Shown: piece after piece, positions 36,035-46,748 of the stretch | How positions within the stretch are numbered: position 1 is the stretch's first letter | How the letters are laid out: each line of letters opens with the position of its first letter | NCBI RefSeq assembly: GCF_003971255.1 | Contig: NZ_CP034660.1 | Span: 2,790,001-2,854,000, forward strand | Direction of reading: 5' to 3' | DNA from: Colwellia sp. Arc7-635 | GTDB lineage: Bacteria; Pseudomonadota; Gammaproteobacteria; Enterobacterales; Alteromonadaceae | DNA length: 64,000 bases | Made by a program: the position numbers and the translations under genes | Notes under the pieces: model-generated | What the model was told of the DNA's origin: nothing | The model's input: only the letters and a program-made list of their open reading frames with translations | Databases searched by the model: none

Positions 36035-38020
36035 ATGAATAATTTTCGAACGAAAAAAAAAGGACTTTTAAGCTCGGTTATTGTACTCACCACGGCATTG
36101 CAAGCCTGTGGTGGCAGCTCTGACAGTTCAAGTTCAAATGAGATTGGTTATACTCCTATAGTTACTGAAACAGGAATAATCGCCTTTGATGATGCCACTA
36201 AAACAGCTCAACCAGTCGATCTATTTCTTTATTATCCTGACGACACGCTTAGCAATATAAATTGGGAACAAACTGCAGGTGATGACGTAGTTTTCCATGC
36301 TAACCGCTCTAAAGGTATCGCTTTTACACCTCCAGCTTCAGGAGAGTATGATTTTCAAGTTAGCTTTAACCGCAATGGTGTCAGTGAAACGTTAACACAT
36401 ACTGTTGTTGTATCTGACGAAAGCAGTCAAATATCAGCAAGATTAGGTCAAGCTACATTAGAAGGAAGCAATGTATCGCTAAGTGCTCACATAGAAAATT
36501 CAGCGATAACAAGCGATAGCATTCAATGGCAACAAGTATCCGGCCCTAGCGTAACATTTAGTGAAGCGACATCAGGAAAATCAGCTGTTTTTTTCACCGC
36601 TCCAGCTGTAAGCGCTGATAGTTTACTAGAATTTACACTAAGCGCATCAGATGGATCAACACGCCATCAAGATAGCGTCGCTATATTAATTGAAAACGCT
36701 CCTGATATTGCAAGCAACGACAACATCGCATATAACACGAGATTAGCAACTGTATTTCCATTCAATGCTAATTCTCCTTATGCTGACGTGATCACTCAGT
36801 GTGTGTACAGTAATAGTATTGATTTTCGTAAAACCTGTCGATTTAATGAATTACCGTTAATCGCCCAAGACAGTGTCTCACCTACCGTTAACGACATTAT
36901 GAACCATGTTGTGGTTTCTCATCAGTGGATGGGAGAAAGATTTAAAGAGTTTTTAGAAAATAATGATCCGCACGATGATTTTAAAAATTTACTACGTGCG
37001 ACCACCGCTATTGTTATTTCATCTGATGTACGCCCTTCATATTATTGGTCTGTTACCGGTGCTATACATCTAGATCCTAGTGATCTTTGGTTAACACCTG
37101 AAGAAAGAGACACCATCAGCCAACTGCCTGATTATCGTGCCTCATTTGGTGATGCATTAAACTTTGTTATGCCTTGGCGTTATGTAATAAACAACAGTTA
37201 TGCGAGCTTTTCATATCCTAGTAATATGCGTATCACCCGTGATCCCGCTGATGCGGTCTATACGTTTGCTGCTTTGATGTATCATGAGCTAGCACATGCC
37301 AATGATTACTTCCCGCAAAGCGAATGGGCCAGCATCAATAAAAACGATCGTGTGCTCGATAATGCCAACCAACGACGAGAAGATGGTATCCCTTCAGATA
37401 AATTAAGTATCGCGCTGCCATTACATGGCGATGAAATGTATCGTCTAGCACAGGTACGATTTCAAGGTGAAACAGCAACAGAAACTGAGAAAAGTTATAG
37501 CCCAAGTGATGTCACTGGCTTTTTTAGTCCTGAACACTCGCCGCACTTTTATAACTACTCAAGCAAACGAGAGGATTATGCAATGTTGTTCGACGCTATT
37601 ATGATGAAGGCACGTTACAACGTAGACCGAGATATTGCCGTAACCAGTAAAGCAAGTACCTCAGCAGAATATGTCGTTACTTGGGGACAGCGTGGACGCA
37701 TAGGTGACGAAAACATTAAACCAAGAGTAGATTACGTTACGAGTCGAATTTTACCTGAGTTTACCGAAGCAAGTGACATTATAGACAATTTAGTGACGCC
37801 AATAGCAATGCAGCCAGGGAGAACTTGGGCAGAAAATTTAGCGATTACCCCAACAATTAATAAAATAAATAACGTGACAGATAAAGTTGATACTTTCTCA
37901 TCAGATAGCTTTTTGTTGGATAATGTCAGATATCAAAAAATCAACGTTAATGGCCAAATGTTTTTTGAAAAACCATTACCGCCCTCTAAACAAAAAAAAT
38001 TGTTTTATTTAGACTTCTAA
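36035..38020 (+). CDS. Secreted lipoprotein with Ig/PKD-like domains and a HExxH metalloprotease-like domain
   Basis: A 661-residue protein from the ATG at 36035. Residues 1-25 are a lipoprotein signal with lipobox LQAC followed by GGSSDSSSS. Two beta-rich Ig/PKD-like modules follow, the second with WQQVSGPSVTF and SLLEFTLSASDGS. The C-terminal two thirds contain MYHELAHANDYFP, a HExxH zinc-protease signature, inside a helical domain (about residues 230-620). The third metal ligand is not obvious. The match to a named peptidase family is not clear to me, so activity is inferred from the motif alone. It ends directly in a family-2 MITE, which shares its stop codon. Confidence 0.75.
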   Translation: MNNFRTKKKGLLSSVIVLTTALQACGGSSDSSSSNEIGYTPIVTETGIIAFDDATKTAQPVDLFLYYPDDTLSNINWEQTAGDDVVFHANRSKGIAFTPPASGEYDFQVSFNRNGVSETLTHTVVVSDESSQISARLGQATLEGSNVSLSAHIENSAITSDSIQWQQVSGPSVTFSEATSGKSAVFFTAPAVSADSLLEFTLSASDGSTRHQDSVAILIENAPDIASNDNIAYNTRLATVFPFNANSPYADVITQCVYSNSIDFRKTCRFNELPLIAQDSVSPTVNDIMNHVVVSHQWMGERFKEFLENNDPHDDFKNLLRATTAIVISSDVRPSYYWSVTGAIHLDPSDLWLTPEERDTISQLPDYRASFGDALNFVMPWRYVINNSYASFSYPSNMRITRDPADAVYTFAALMYHELAHANDYFPQSEWASINKNDRVLDNANQRREDGIPSDKLSIALPLHGDEMYRLAQVRFQGETATETEKSYSPSDVTGFFSPEHSPHFYNYSSKREDYAMLFDAIMMKARYNVDRDIAVTSKASTSAEYVVTWGQRGRIGDENIKPRVDYVTSRILPEFTEASDIIDNLVTPIAMQPGRTWAENLAITPTINKINNVTDKVDTFSSDSFLLDNVRYQKINVNGQMFFEKPLPPSKQKKLFYLDF

Positions 38021-38182
38021 TACCAAATGTAATAAGTTCTTGATCAATTTTAAGCACGGATAAGTTGTTCAAGAACAAGGCGCTTGATTGAGTAATAGCC
38101 GGCGTGTGTGATTGAAAGCAACGCAGTTATTGATGATTTAAACCGCCTTAAAAAGATCGATTGTTTATTTCAATTGGTATAA
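38018..38182. repeat. MITE-like palindromic repeat, family 2, copy 3
   Basis: About 165 bases, nearly identical to 12144-12308. The left end TAATACCAAATG includes the TAA stop of the preceding lipoprotein gene, so insertion may have changed that protein's C-terminus. Non-coding. Confidence 0.88.
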
Positions 38183-38276
38183 CATTGGTAGGTAGAAATA
38201 GCGTATGACTAAGCTGAAATAAAGTTCAACTTAGTCATGTTCTCTTTTAACTTAAGTTAAGTCTAGTTATCTTAAG

Positions 38277-38987
38277 TTAAAAAAGAACATCTTTAATGAA
38301 GGGAATCGTTATACGACGCTGTTCACGTATTGAAGCTTGATCAAGTTGCTCTAAAGCGGCAAGTAAACTGGTCATATCGCGCGATAAACGATTAATTAAG
38401 AAACTTGCTACATCATCACTTATAAATAAACCACGCTGCTGAGCCCGGTATTGCAAAGCAAACGACTTTTCTTTATCTGTTAACGGTTTTAATTGCTCGG
38501 TTAGCCCCCAACTTAACCTCGATACTAAATCGGGTAAACTAATATTTAATTGTGCAGCGCTTTGATCACCAGTAATAATTAAGCACTTATTCTGCTCAAC
38601 CATACGGTTATACAAATCAAAAACAGCTTGTTGCCACTGCTTATTACAGGCAATTAATTGGATATCATCAAGACAAACTAAATCAATGTTTTCCAAACCA
38701 TCGAGCACATCGACTGAAAGTTGAGTCAGTTCAGAAAAAGATAAACACAACGATGTAACGCCCAACTTATCTGCATAAGTACAACTAGCATGTAATAAAT
38801 GGCTTTTTCCAACACCACTTAAGCCAAATAAATATAAGCTGTGTACTTTTTTATGTTCGTCAACAATGTGATCAAGAAAATGAGTTACTTGCTTTACCAC
38901 CATTTGATTACTTTCACTTTGAAAACTTGCAAAGGTTTCATCATCTGGTAATTGGACCGAGAGCGTTAATTGAGACACTTTCTTCAC
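38277..38987 (-). CDS. hda: DnaA regulatory inactivator Hda
   Basis: A 236-residue AAA+ protein related to the DnaA ATPase domain but without the DNA-binding domain. Near the N-terminus QLTLSVQLPDDETF contains the clamp-binding motif region. Walker A is GLSGVGKSHLLH (about residues 54-65) and Walker B is LVCLDDIQL. With the sliding clamp, Hda stimulates ATP hydrolysis by DnaA and prevents re-initiation. It overlaps the DUF2066 gene by four bases. Confidence 0.93.
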   Translation of the reverse strand: MKKVSQLTLSVQLPDDETFASFQSESNQMVVKQVTHFLDHIVDEHKKVHSLYLFGLSGVGKSHLLHASCTYADKLGVTSLCLSFSELTQLSVDVLDGLENIDLVCLDDIQLIACNKQWQQAVFDLYNRMVEQNKCLIITGDQSAAQLNISLPDLVSRLSWGLTEQLKPLTDKEKSFALQYRAQQRGLFISDDVASFLINRLSRDMTSLLAALEQLDQASIREQRRITIPFIKDVLF

Positions 38988-40078
38988 TTTTTACCCCAAT
39001 AAAAAATCGGTACTTGCTCTATACCAGCAGGAGCAGCTAAAGGGTCAATATAGCGGTTCAGTTGTTCACTTAATTTTAGTGAGGCAAAAAGCGATTGTTT
39101 TGAACCAATTAATGACAATTTAAAACGTCGATTAGTGCCCTGGACACTGACTAATTGTACGGACTGCACGGCCGATAATTCACTAAGAAATTCAGATACC
39201 GCAATCAATTCTTCCAATGACCCGATATTAGCAATATCAATTTGAAACTCATTATTATTGGTCGTTGATAACGCGTACTGCTGATAAATAATATCGGTTA
39301 TATCTGACAAAGCATTAATCAGCAGTTCATCGACGTTATCGCCAGTATATTGCTCGCTAAACACTTGGGTATGCTCGCGTTGTGCATCAGTCATTAAACT
39401 CCAATCAACCACTAAGCTCTTTGTTTGGCAAGTTGGACAGTTTTCAGTATCACTTTGAGCAGCGAGTAAGCTTGAGTTTGACACTCGAACCACTACAACA
39501 GCTTCAGCCATATAACGCACAGACGCTTGAGCAACCGGCTGTGAAAACCGCCCCCAGACATCGGTTAACGTCAAGGCAGTTAAATCAGTTAAGTCCATTA
39601 TCGGCATAACTAACGGCAAGCCACGTAATAAAGAAAAATCATTAATGATATTTGGTAACAAAGAATTAGAGGTTGAAGAAATGATTTTGCGTTCAAAACC
39701 GTCTTCTTCAATTAGCCACACCATCACTTGTGGTCTTAATCGCCCCCAAATGGCTAAATCACTGGCTTTAAAAAGATCGTTGATTTTGCTTTCATCAAAG
39801 AAAACATCTAATGATATTTGATTAGCATGACGAATATATTGATATTTCGTCACATAATTATTGTAGTTCTTTATCGCTTGGCTAATTAATGGATGTTCAA
39901 TTTCCTTGCCCCCAACTTTCATCAACACAGCACGTAAAGCGTTTTTAAGCGCTTGATTGCGATCGTTCGTCGATTGCGAAGCAACAGCCACTTTTGCGCT
40001 GTATAAGTTTTCGACCTCAATAGCGTTAATATTGAGCGGCAGAACTAAAAATAAGAATATCAGACAATTTCTGAACAT
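38984..40078 (-). CDS. DUF2066 family exported protein
   Basis: A 364-residue protein with an N-terminal signal sequence (about residues 1-19) and the opening segment VASQSTNDRNQALKNALRAV followed by LMKVGGKE, which is diagnostic for DUF2066. It is periplasmic; function is unknown. It is co-transcribed with hda and divergent from purM, a conserved arrangement in Alteromonadales. Confidence 0.88.
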   Translation of the reverse strand: MFRNCLIFLFLVLPLNINAIEVENLYSAKVAVASQSTNDRNQALKNALRAVLMKVGGKEIEHPLISQAIKNYNNYVTKYQYIRHANQISLDVFFDESKINDLFKASDLAIWGRLRPQVMVWLIEEDGFERKIISSTSNSLLPNIINDFSLLRGLPLVMPIMDLTDLTALTLTDVWGRFSQPVAQASVRYMAEAVVVVRVSNSSLLAAQSDTENCPTCQTKSLVVDWSLMTDAQREHTQVFSEQYTGDNVDELLINALSDITDIIYQQYALSTTNNNEFQIDIANIGSLEELIAVSEFLSELSAVQSVQLVSVQGTNRRFKLSLIGSKQSLFASLKLSEQLNRYIDPLAAPAGIEQVPIFYWGKK

Positions 40079-40246
40079 ATTAGAGTATTAACAAGTGTTT
40101 CATAATGAAGATCTTATCATAATGTTGCAGATTTTTATCACATATAAAAAATAATTTATTTTAAAGATTTTAAGTCCGTCTTTCCACTGGTAGAATGTGC
40201 GCCTTTATCGTACAAGTAAACTAACTACATAATTGAGGTTTCCCCC

Positions 40247-41293
40247 GTGAGCGAAGAAAAACAGTCTTTAAGTTATAAAGATGCTGGCGTTGATATAGAT
40301 GCAGGTAATGCCCTAGTTGAAAATATTAAAGGTGCGGTAAAACGCACTACTCGTCCAGAAGTTATGGGGGGTCTAGGTGGTTTTGGCTCTATCTGCCAAC
40401 TTCCTACGGGTTATAAAGAGCCTGTGCTAGTTGCTGGCACTGATGGCGTAGGCACAAAATTACGCTTAGCCATTGACTTACAAAAGCACGATACCGTTGG
40501 TATCGATTTAGTCGCTATGTGTGTAAATGACCTTATTGTACAAGGTGCTGAGCCACTATTTTTTCTAGATTACTACGCAACAGCAAAACTTGATGTTGAT
40601 GTAGCATCTGCCGTTGTTTCAGGTATCGCTGATGGTTGTGTGCTTTCAGGTTGTGCTTTAGTTGGTGGTGAAACCGCAGAAATGCCAGGTATGTACCACA
40701 AAGGCGATTACGATATTGCTGGTTTCTGTGTCGGTGTTGCTGAAAAATCTCGTGTTATTGACGGTACAAAAGTTGCTGCTGGCGACCAACTTATTGCTTT
40801 AGCTTCATCGGGTGCACATTCAAACGGTTTCTCTTTAATTCGTAAAGTATTGGAAGTTAATAAAACAGATACTAATGAGTTATTAAACGGTAAATCTATT
40901 GGCGACCATTTAATCGAACCAACTAAAATATATGTTAAATCAGTGTTAGAGCTGCTTAAGCAAGTTGATGTTCATGCCTTATCGCATATTACTGGTGGCG
41001 GATTTTGGGAAAATATTCCTCGCGTTTTACCAGAAAGTGCTCAAGCCATTGTTGATGGTGATAGCTGGGAATGGCCAGTAATATTTAACTGGTTACAGGA
41101 AAAGGGTAATATTACGACACATGAAATGTACCGTACCTTTAACTGTGGCGTTGGTATGATTATCGTTGTACCCGCTGACGCTGTCGCCCAAAGTATCGAA
41201 ATACTTACGGCACAAGGTGAAAACGCTTGGCATATTGGTGCCATTGCAGATATGCAAGCAGGCCAAGAACAAGTTATTATCAACAAAGGGTAA
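40247..41293 (+). CDS. purM: Phosphoribosylformylglycinamidine cyclo-ligase
   Basis: A 348-residue enzyme making aminoimidazole ribonucleotide in purine synthesis. The start is GTG after an AATTGAGGTTT leader. Characteristic motifs are [37 protein letters not shown] (nucleotide binding), [11 protein letters not shown] and [13 protein letters not shown]. It is followed by purN after six bases. Confidence 0.97.
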   Translation: MSEEKQSLSYKDAGVDIDAGNALVENIKGAVKRTTRPEVMGGLGGFGSICQLPTGYKEPVLVAGTDGVGTKLRLAIDLQKHDTVGIDLVAMCVNDLIVQGAEPLFFLDYYATAKLDVDVASAVVSGIADGCVLSGCALVGGETAEMPGMYHKGDYDIAGFCVGVAEKSRVIDGTKVAAGDQLIALASSGAHSNGFSLIRKVLEVNKTDTNELLNGKSIGDHLIEPTKIYVKSVLELLKQVDVHALSHITGGGFWENIPRVLPESAQAIVDGDSWEWPVIFNWLQEKGNITTHEMYRTFNCGVGMIIVVPADAVAQSIEILTAQGENAWHIGAIADMQAGQEQVIINKG

Positions 41294-41299
41294 TTATTG

Positions 41300-41944
41300 A
41301 TGCGAAGCCGAATTGTAGTACTAATTTCCGGCGGCGGCACAAACTTACAGGCAATAATTGATGCCAGTAAGCAAGATAACTACAGTGGCGATGTCGTCGC
41401 TGTAGTATCTAATAAAGCTGACGTTTATGGATTAACTCGGGCACAAGATGCTGCAATAGCAACATCTGTGCTTTCACATAAAGATTTCGAAACACGCGAA
41501 GCATACGATAGTGCGTTGATCAATGAAATTAACAGTCATCAGCCTGACTTGGTGGTTTTAGCCGGTTTTATGCGTATTTTAACGCCAAAATTTGTACAAA
41601 CATACCAAGGTCGCTTAATTAACATTCACCCTTCTTTATTACCTAAATACCAAGGTTTGCATACGCATCAAAGAGCAATTGATGCTGGTGATACTGAGCA
41701 TGGTGTTAGTGTTCATTTTGTTACTGAAGAACTTGATGGTGGACCGGTAATTTTACAAGCTAAAGTACCTGTTTTCCCAGAAGATAATGCTGACGACTTA
41801 GCTCAACGTGTTCATCAACAAGAGCATCGAATTTATCCGATGGTTGTTAACTGGTGTTGTACTCAACGAGTGACTATGGTTGAAGATAACGCGTTATTTG
41901 ATGGTGTAATTCTGCCAATTTCAGGATATGCTAGCGAAGACTAG
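41300..41944 (+). CDS. purN: Phosphoribosylglycinamide formyltransferase
   Basis: A 214-residue folate-dependent enzyme that formylates GAR. The ATG at 41300 is used rather than the TTG just before. Motifs are VLISGGGTNLQAIID near the start, LAGFMRILTP and NIHPSLLPKYQG with the catalytic Asn/His, and the Asp in the ELDGGPVI region. It is in an operon with purM. Confidence 0.97.
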   Translation: MRSRIVVLISGGGTNLQAIIDASKQDNYSGDVVAVVSNKADVYGLTRAQDAAIATSVLSHKDFETREAYDSALINEINSHQPDLVVLAGFMRILTPKFVQTYQGRLINIHPSLLPKYQGLHTHQRAIDAGDTEHGVSVHFVTEELDGGPVILQAKVPVFPEDNADDLAQRVHQQEHRIYPMVVNWCCTQRVTMVEDNALFDGVILPISGYASED

Positions 41945-41969
41945 TATTTACCTTTGAGAATTTATTATT

Positions 41970-42734
41970 ATGTTGAAATCATTAGCTTATGTCCCTTTTC
42001 TTCTATCTGGTTTAACGTTTGATGTAATAGCTGCAGATAAAGAAAATAGTGTAATGATTCCAGCATTTAATGCCAAATATACTATCTTACGCAAATCGAA
42101 AGCTGTTGGTGAGGCAACTCGTCAATTAACTTATTTAGCAAATGGCTTTGCACAATACAGTTATCGTACTGACATTGAATGGCTTATTTTCTCAGACACT
42201 CGTTATGAAAACTCCGTTGTTAAACTTGAAGGCAATAAAGTCACACCGACAAGTTATGAATACAAGCGCGAAGGTACAGGCTCCGATAAGTATTATAAAT
42301 GGCGTTACCACACCACAAAAAATATCGCCGTTGATGAGAAAAAAAACAAAACAAAAACAGTTAACTTTCCTGAAAATATTCAAGACCCATTAAGTTATCA
42401 TCTACAACATCGTTTAAATTTAATGAGTAACCCCGAGCAAACGCAATTTATTTATCCTGTTATTAAAACATCTGGAAAAATTAAAGATTATGTTTACCAG
42501 TATGATGGTGAAGAAGAACTGATGTTGCCTTATGGTTTAGTTAAAACCATAAGATTAAAACGCGAAATTGTTGAAAAAGAACGTATCACTTATGCTTGGT
42601 TTGCCCCCGAATTAGATTACTTATTAGTCAAGCTATATCAAATTAAAGAAGGAGTTGAGCAATTTGAAGCGCAATTAAACTCGGTTGCACCAATTAATAC
42701 AACTGATGTTACGGACAAAGTTGTTAGCCCATAG
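41970..42734 (+). CDS. DUF3108 exported protein
   Basis: A 254-residue protein with a signal peptide (about residues 1-21, cleavage near VIAADK) and a single beta-rich domain of the DUF3108 family, with motifs NAKYTILRKSKAVGEATRQL and SYEYKREGTGSDKYYKW. It is expected in the periplasm or at the outer membrane. It follows purN by 25 bases, the usual location in this group, without any known functional link. Confidence 0.88.
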   Translation: MLKSLAYVPFLLSGLTFDVIAADKENSVMIPAFNAKYTILRKSKAVGEATRQLTYLANGFAQYSYRTDIEWLIFSDTRYENSVVKLEGNKVTPTSYEYKREGTGSDKYYKWRYHTTKNIAVDEKKNKTKTVNFPENIQDPLSYHLQHRLNLMSNPEQTQFIYPVIKTSGKIKDYVYQYDGEEELMLPYGLVKTIRLKREIVEKERITYAWFAPELDYLLVKLYQIKEGVEQFEAQLNSVAPINTTDVTDKVVSP

Positions 42735-42839
42735 TTATTAATTAAGTGAACATTCACCTAATCAATAACCTTTCGGTAATACATTCCTACTATCTTAATA
42801 ACTAAAGTACAGCTACTCAAATGTTGTTAGTAAAGTGCT

Positions 42840-43628
42840 TTAATTACTTAGCTTATTTTGACAAATCAATTGCCCTTTACTGAATAACAAACCTTCTCCA
42901 GCTTGCATTTTTTGCCATGTTTCATCGTCTGTTAAGGGCTGAGTCGCAATCACAGTAACGATGTCATTTTCAGTGGTTTCTTGATCGAAATTCACCACCA
43001 TTTCTGCATCAATTAAACTCGCTTTTCCAAACGGGGAACGTCGAGTAAGCCAATGTAAATTATTAGCGCAATAAACTAATAGAAAGTCACCATCGGTGAG
43101 TAATAAATTAAACACACCTAACTTATTAATTTGCTGGCACAATTCCATTACATAATGAAAAAGAACTTCTGACTCGGGAACATGGTCATCAAATCTATGT
43201 AAAAGCTGCTCCAAAATCCAACAAAAGGCATGTTCACTATCTGTTTCTCCAACAGGTAAATGATACTTTACCGGCAATTGGTTTTTAAAGTCAGCTAATT
43301 GGCCATTATGAGCGTATGTCCAGTTTTTTCCCCACATAGGACGAATAAAAGGATGGGTATTTACCAAAGAAACTTCACCAGAATTCGCTTGTCGTATATG
43401 ACAAACCACGGTTTCACTCTTTATAGGATAATCAGTGACTAATTGCGCAATAGGTGATTGCGCACTTGGCAATGGATCTTTAAAGCTTCGACAGCCCTTG
43501 CCCTCATAGAAAGTAATGCCCCAACCATCTTTATGCGGTCCCGTATTACCACCGCGTTGCATTAAACCACTAAAACTAAAACAAATATCCGTGGGTACGT
43601 TAGCACTCATCGCCATTAGCTCACACAT
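42840..43628 (-). CDS. yafJ: Class II glutamine amidotransferase (YafJ-like)
   Basis: A 262-residue N-terminal-nucleophile amidotransferase. The start is set at the Met before Cys (MCELMAMSANVPTDICFSF), because that Cys must become the N-terminal nucleophile; the longer frame with 23 extra hydrophobic residues is not credible. Other conserved parts are GPHKDGWGITFYEGKG, HIRQANSGEVSL, YAHNGQL and DSEHAFCW. E. coli YafJ is closely similar in these segments. Substrate is unknown. It is convergent with the DUF3108 gene. Confidence 0.9.
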   Translation of the reverse strand: MCELMAMSANVPTDICFSFSGLMQRGGNTGPHKDGWGITFYEGKGCRSFKDPLPSAQSPIAQLVTDYPIKSETVVCHIRQANSGEVSLVNTHPFIRPMWGKNWTYAHNGQLADFKNQLPVKYHLPVGETDSEHAFCWILEQLLHRFDDHVPESEVLFHYVMELCQQINKLGVFNLLLTDGDFLLVYCANNLHWLTRRSPFGKASLIDAEMVVNFDQETTENDIVTVIATQPLTDDETWQKMQAGEGLLFSKGQLICQNKLSN

Positions 43629-43773
43629 AAAAAACACTACCCATATAAAAATTGAAAACGCTGAGATCAAAAATAAATTCGATATCAGATGAGTCATAAA
43701 TAATAAAAAACACCATCATACTAATATGTTTAATTAGCGGCACTATTTTTTACTCTGAATAAAGAGAAAATCA

Positions 43774-43833
43774 CGCCTTGACCTGAATTCCTAGCTTAGC
43801 GCTGAAACTACATCTTGAAGCGGAACGGGTATA
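43774..43833. repeat. Relic of MITE family 1
   Basis: Sixty bases match the right end of copy B (CGCCTTGACCTGAATTCCTA through to GGGTATA) with several substitutions. The other end is absent. Confidence 0.75.
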
Positions 43834-44198
43834 ATACTTTAATATCGAATTAGATTAATCCATGCTAGATTCGATAGCGAATAGTTTAAGCCTAATAGAA
43901 TAAATCTGTACTGCTATTGCGTTGTTTTTATTATCTTCGATTAAGATGGTATAGGATTTTACTTTGTTATGGTTATCAACTGACATTGTTTCTATACTTA
44001 ACATAAGCTTTACGTGGATGAGTGGCGCAATAATTCATGTAAGCGCGAATGACTGAACAAATACCGACAAAATAAAGGACCATTTAAACAACGATATCAA
44101 TAATAAGACGAGGAACTATCGAAAGAACGGTTTTTCGGGAGCATACCAACAATAAATAATTTGAAATTATCAACAAGACGAATTAAGCTTAAGCAATT

Positions 44199-44215
44199 AA
44201 TCTGGTCTGACCTCC
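44199..44215 (+). promoter_or_regulatory. FadR-type operator upstream of fadE
   Basis: AATCTGGTCTGACCTCC contains the full FadR core TGGTCNGACC (44203-44212). It lies 40 bases upstream of the fadE start. FadR would repress the gene until long-chain acyl-CoA is present. Confidence 0.75.
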
Positions 44216-44254
44216 AGTAACTTTGACATCAAATATCAACATTAAGGAAAAGAT

Positions 44255-46672
44255 GTGGACTACTTAACTTGGATACTCATTGCTATCGCATTGTGTGGGT
44301 TTATGGCGTATTCGCGCGCTTCACTCGCAACATTTACCGTAGCATTTGCCCTACTTATGATCTTGGGAACATTTTTCCAAGTGATATCTTTCTTCAGCTG
44401 GTTACTTTTTGCCATTATCGCCATACCGCTCAATATTTCAGATATTCGTAAACAATATATCTCGAATCCATTGCTCACGATGTTCAGAGGCATCATGCCT
44501 GAAATGTCTAGAACAGAACAAGAAGCTATTGACGCAGGTACTACCTGGTTTGAAGCTGAATTGTTTCGTGGTACGCCCGATTGGAAAAAGCTACATAATT
44601 ACCCTAAACCAAGATTAAGCGCTGAAGAACAGGCTTTCTTGGATGGTCCGGTAGAAGAAGTTTGTCGTATGACTGACGATTGGCAAACCACGCATGAGCT
44701 TGCTGATTTAACACCTGAAGTATGGCAATACCTGAAAGACAATAAGTTTTTTGCCATGATTATTAAAAAGCAATACGGTGGTCTCGAATTTTGTGCTTAT
44801 GCTCAATCTCGCGTCTTACAAAAACTGTCTAGTATTAGTGCCGTTTTATCATCAACTGTTGGTGTGCCTAATTCACTCGGCCCGGGCGAGCTATTACAAC
44901 ATTATGGCACAAAAGAGCAACAAGACTATTACCTGCCGCGTCTAGTTAAAGGCGACGAGATCCCTTGTTTCGCATTAACAAGCCCTGAAGCAGGTTCAGA
45001 CGCTGGTTCTATTCCTGATTACGGCATTGTGTGTCGTGGTGAGTTTAATGGTGAAGAAGTACTAGGTATGCGTTTAACGTGGGATAAACGCTACATTACG
45101 TTAGCACCCGTTGCTACTGTACTAGGCCTAGCATTTAAATTACAAGATCCAGACCATTTATTGGGTGAAGAAGAAAATTTAGGTATTACCTGTGCATTAA
45201 TTCCAACAGATATTGAAGGTGTTATTGCTGGTCGTCGTCATTTTCCACTAAATGTACCTTTTCAAAATGGTCCAACCCAAGGTAATGATGTTTTCGTACC
45301 ATTAAGCTTTATTATTGGTGGTCCAGAAATGGCAGGACAAGGCTGGCGTATGCTGGTTGAATGTTTGTCTGTAGGTCGTGCGATCACATTACCTTCAAAC
45401 AGCGCTGGTGGTATAAAATCACTAGCATTGGCTACGGGTGCATACAGCCGTATTCGTCGCCAATTTAAAATTTCTATTGGTAAAATGGAAGGCGTTGAAG
45501 AAGCATTAGCAAGAATTGGCGGTAATGCCTATTTAATGGATGCCGTAACAACAATGTCGACCGGTGCTATTGATATGGGCGAGAAGCCAAGTGTTATTTC
45601 TGCTATTGCTAAATATCACTTAACCGAGAAAATGCGTAATTGTGTTTCTGATGCGATGGACATTCACGGTGGTAAAGGCATATGTATGGGGCCTAATAAC
45701 TACCTTGCTCGTAGTTACCAAGGTGCTCCTGTTGCTATTACCGTTGAAGGTGCAAATATTTTAACGCGTAGTATGATTATTTACGGTCAAGGCGCTATTC
45801 GTTGTCATCCGTATGTACTTGCTGAGCTATCAGCGGCAAATAATGAAGATCAACAAAAAGCGTTACATGACTTTGACCATGCCTTATTTGGTCATATTGG
45901 TTTTGCTGTTAGTAATATTTGTCGTAGTGTTTGGTTCTCTTTCACCGGTAGTTACGCGTTAAGCGCACCTTATAATGATGAAACTAGACGTTATTACCAA
46001 TTAATGACCCGCTTTAGTTCAAACTTAGCCATGCTTTCAGATATTGCTATGCTAACGCTAGGTGGTGATTTAAAACGTAAAGAACGTATTTCAGCACGAC
46101 TAGGTGATATTTTAAGTTATTTATATTTAGCTTCTGCAACCCTTAAACGTTATAACGATGAAGGTCGTCAAAGCGCAGATTTACCTTTGGTACAATGGGC
46201 ATTAGAAGATAGCTTATATAATATTCAACAGGCGATTAATGAACTTATTAACAACTTTCCTAACCGTATCGTTGCAGCAGCTTTAAGAGTTATTATTTTG
46301 CCATTGGGTTGTTGGTTGCAAAAGCCATCAGACAAAACGGATCATAAAGTGGCGGCATTATTACAATATCATAATGAAACTCGTTCACGCTTAGGCCAAG
46401 GCCAATATCTGACGCGCGAACCTGGAAACCTTTTAGGACAATTAGAGCAAACTCTTGAAGATATTATTGCTTGTGAGCCAATTTTTGACAAAATTTGTCG
46501 AGAGCTTGGTCAACGCTTACCTTTTTACCAACTTGATTTGGTTGCTCAAAAAGGGCTTGAAGCCAATATTATCAGCGAAGAAGAAGCCGCACTATTGACG
46601 AAAACTGAAATTGCACGAAAAGCAACAATTGACGTTGATGACTTTGACTCTGATTACTTAAAGGCGAGTTAG
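44255..46672 (+). CDS. fadE: Membrane-associated acyl-CoA dehydrogenase FadE
   Basis: An 805-residue enzyme of the long FadE type that catalyses the first oxidation of fatty acid beta-oxidation. A GTG start follows AAGGAAAAGAT. Two N-terminal hydrophobic segments (about residues 3-60) are followed by the acyl-CoA dehydrogenase core ([15 protein letters not shown], about residue 240 onward; [18 protein letters not shown]) and the catalytic Glu in [12 protein letters not shown] (about residue 500). A C-terminal domain of about 280 residues is specific to FadE. A FadR-like box precedes it and a strong terminator follows. Confidence 0.95.
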   Translation: MDYLTWILIAIALCGFMAYSRASLATFTVAFALLMILGTFFQVISFFSWLLFAIIAIPLNISDIRKQYISNPLLTMFRGIMPEMSRTEQEAIDAGTTWFEAELFRGTPDWKKLHNYPKPRLSAEEQAFLDGPVEEVCRMTDDWQTTHELADLTPEVWQYLKDNKFFAMIIKKQYGGLEFCAYAQSRVLQKLSSISAVLSSTVGVPNSLGPGELLQHYGTKEQQDYYLPRLVKGDEIPCFALTSPEAGSDAGSIPDYGIVCRGEFNGEEVLGMRLTWDKRYITLAPVATVLGLAFKLQDPDHLLGEEENLGITCALIPTDIEGVIAGRRHFPLNVPFQNGPTQGNDVFVPLSFIIGGPEMAGQGWRMLVECLSVGRAITLPSNSAGGIKSLALATGAYSRIRRQFKISIGKMEGVEEALARIGGNAYLMDAVTTMSTGAIDMGEKPSVISAIAKYHLTEKMRNCVSDAMDIHGGKGICMGPNNYLARSYQGAPVAITVEGANILTRSMIIYGQGAIRCHPYVLAELSAANNEDQQKALHDFDHALFGHIGFAVSNICRSVWFSFTGSYALSAPYNDETRRYYQLMTRFSSNLAMLSDIAMLTLGGDLKRKERISARLGDILSYLYLASATLKRYNDEGRQSADLPLVQWALEDSLYNIQQAINELINNFPNRIVAAALRVIILPLGCWLQKPSDKTDHKVAALLQYHNETRSRLGQGQYLTREPGNLLGQLEQTLEDIIACEPIFDKICRELGQRLPFYQLDLVAQKGLEANIISEEEAALLTKTEIARKATIDVDDFDSDYLKAS

Positions 46673-46713
46673 GTTAAGTAGCTGACAATATTTTCAGAAT
46701 ACAATGCTCAAGA

Positions 46714-46748
46714 AGCCATTACTGTTTGTAACAGTAATGGCTTTTTTA
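46714..46748 (+). terminator. Rho-independent terminator after fadE
   Basis: A 13-bp perfect stem, AGCCATTACTGTT / AACAGTAATGGCT, around loop TGT is followed by six T. Confidence 0.92.

Larger units (their letters stand above)
43629..44254. other. Intergenic stretch between yafJ and fadE
   Basis: About 626 bases without a gene. It holds a relic of the family-1 MITE (43774-43833), a FadR-like operator near 44199-44215, and AT-rich sequence otherwise. The ribosome site of fadE (AAGGAAAAG) lies at its right edge. Confidence 0.6.
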
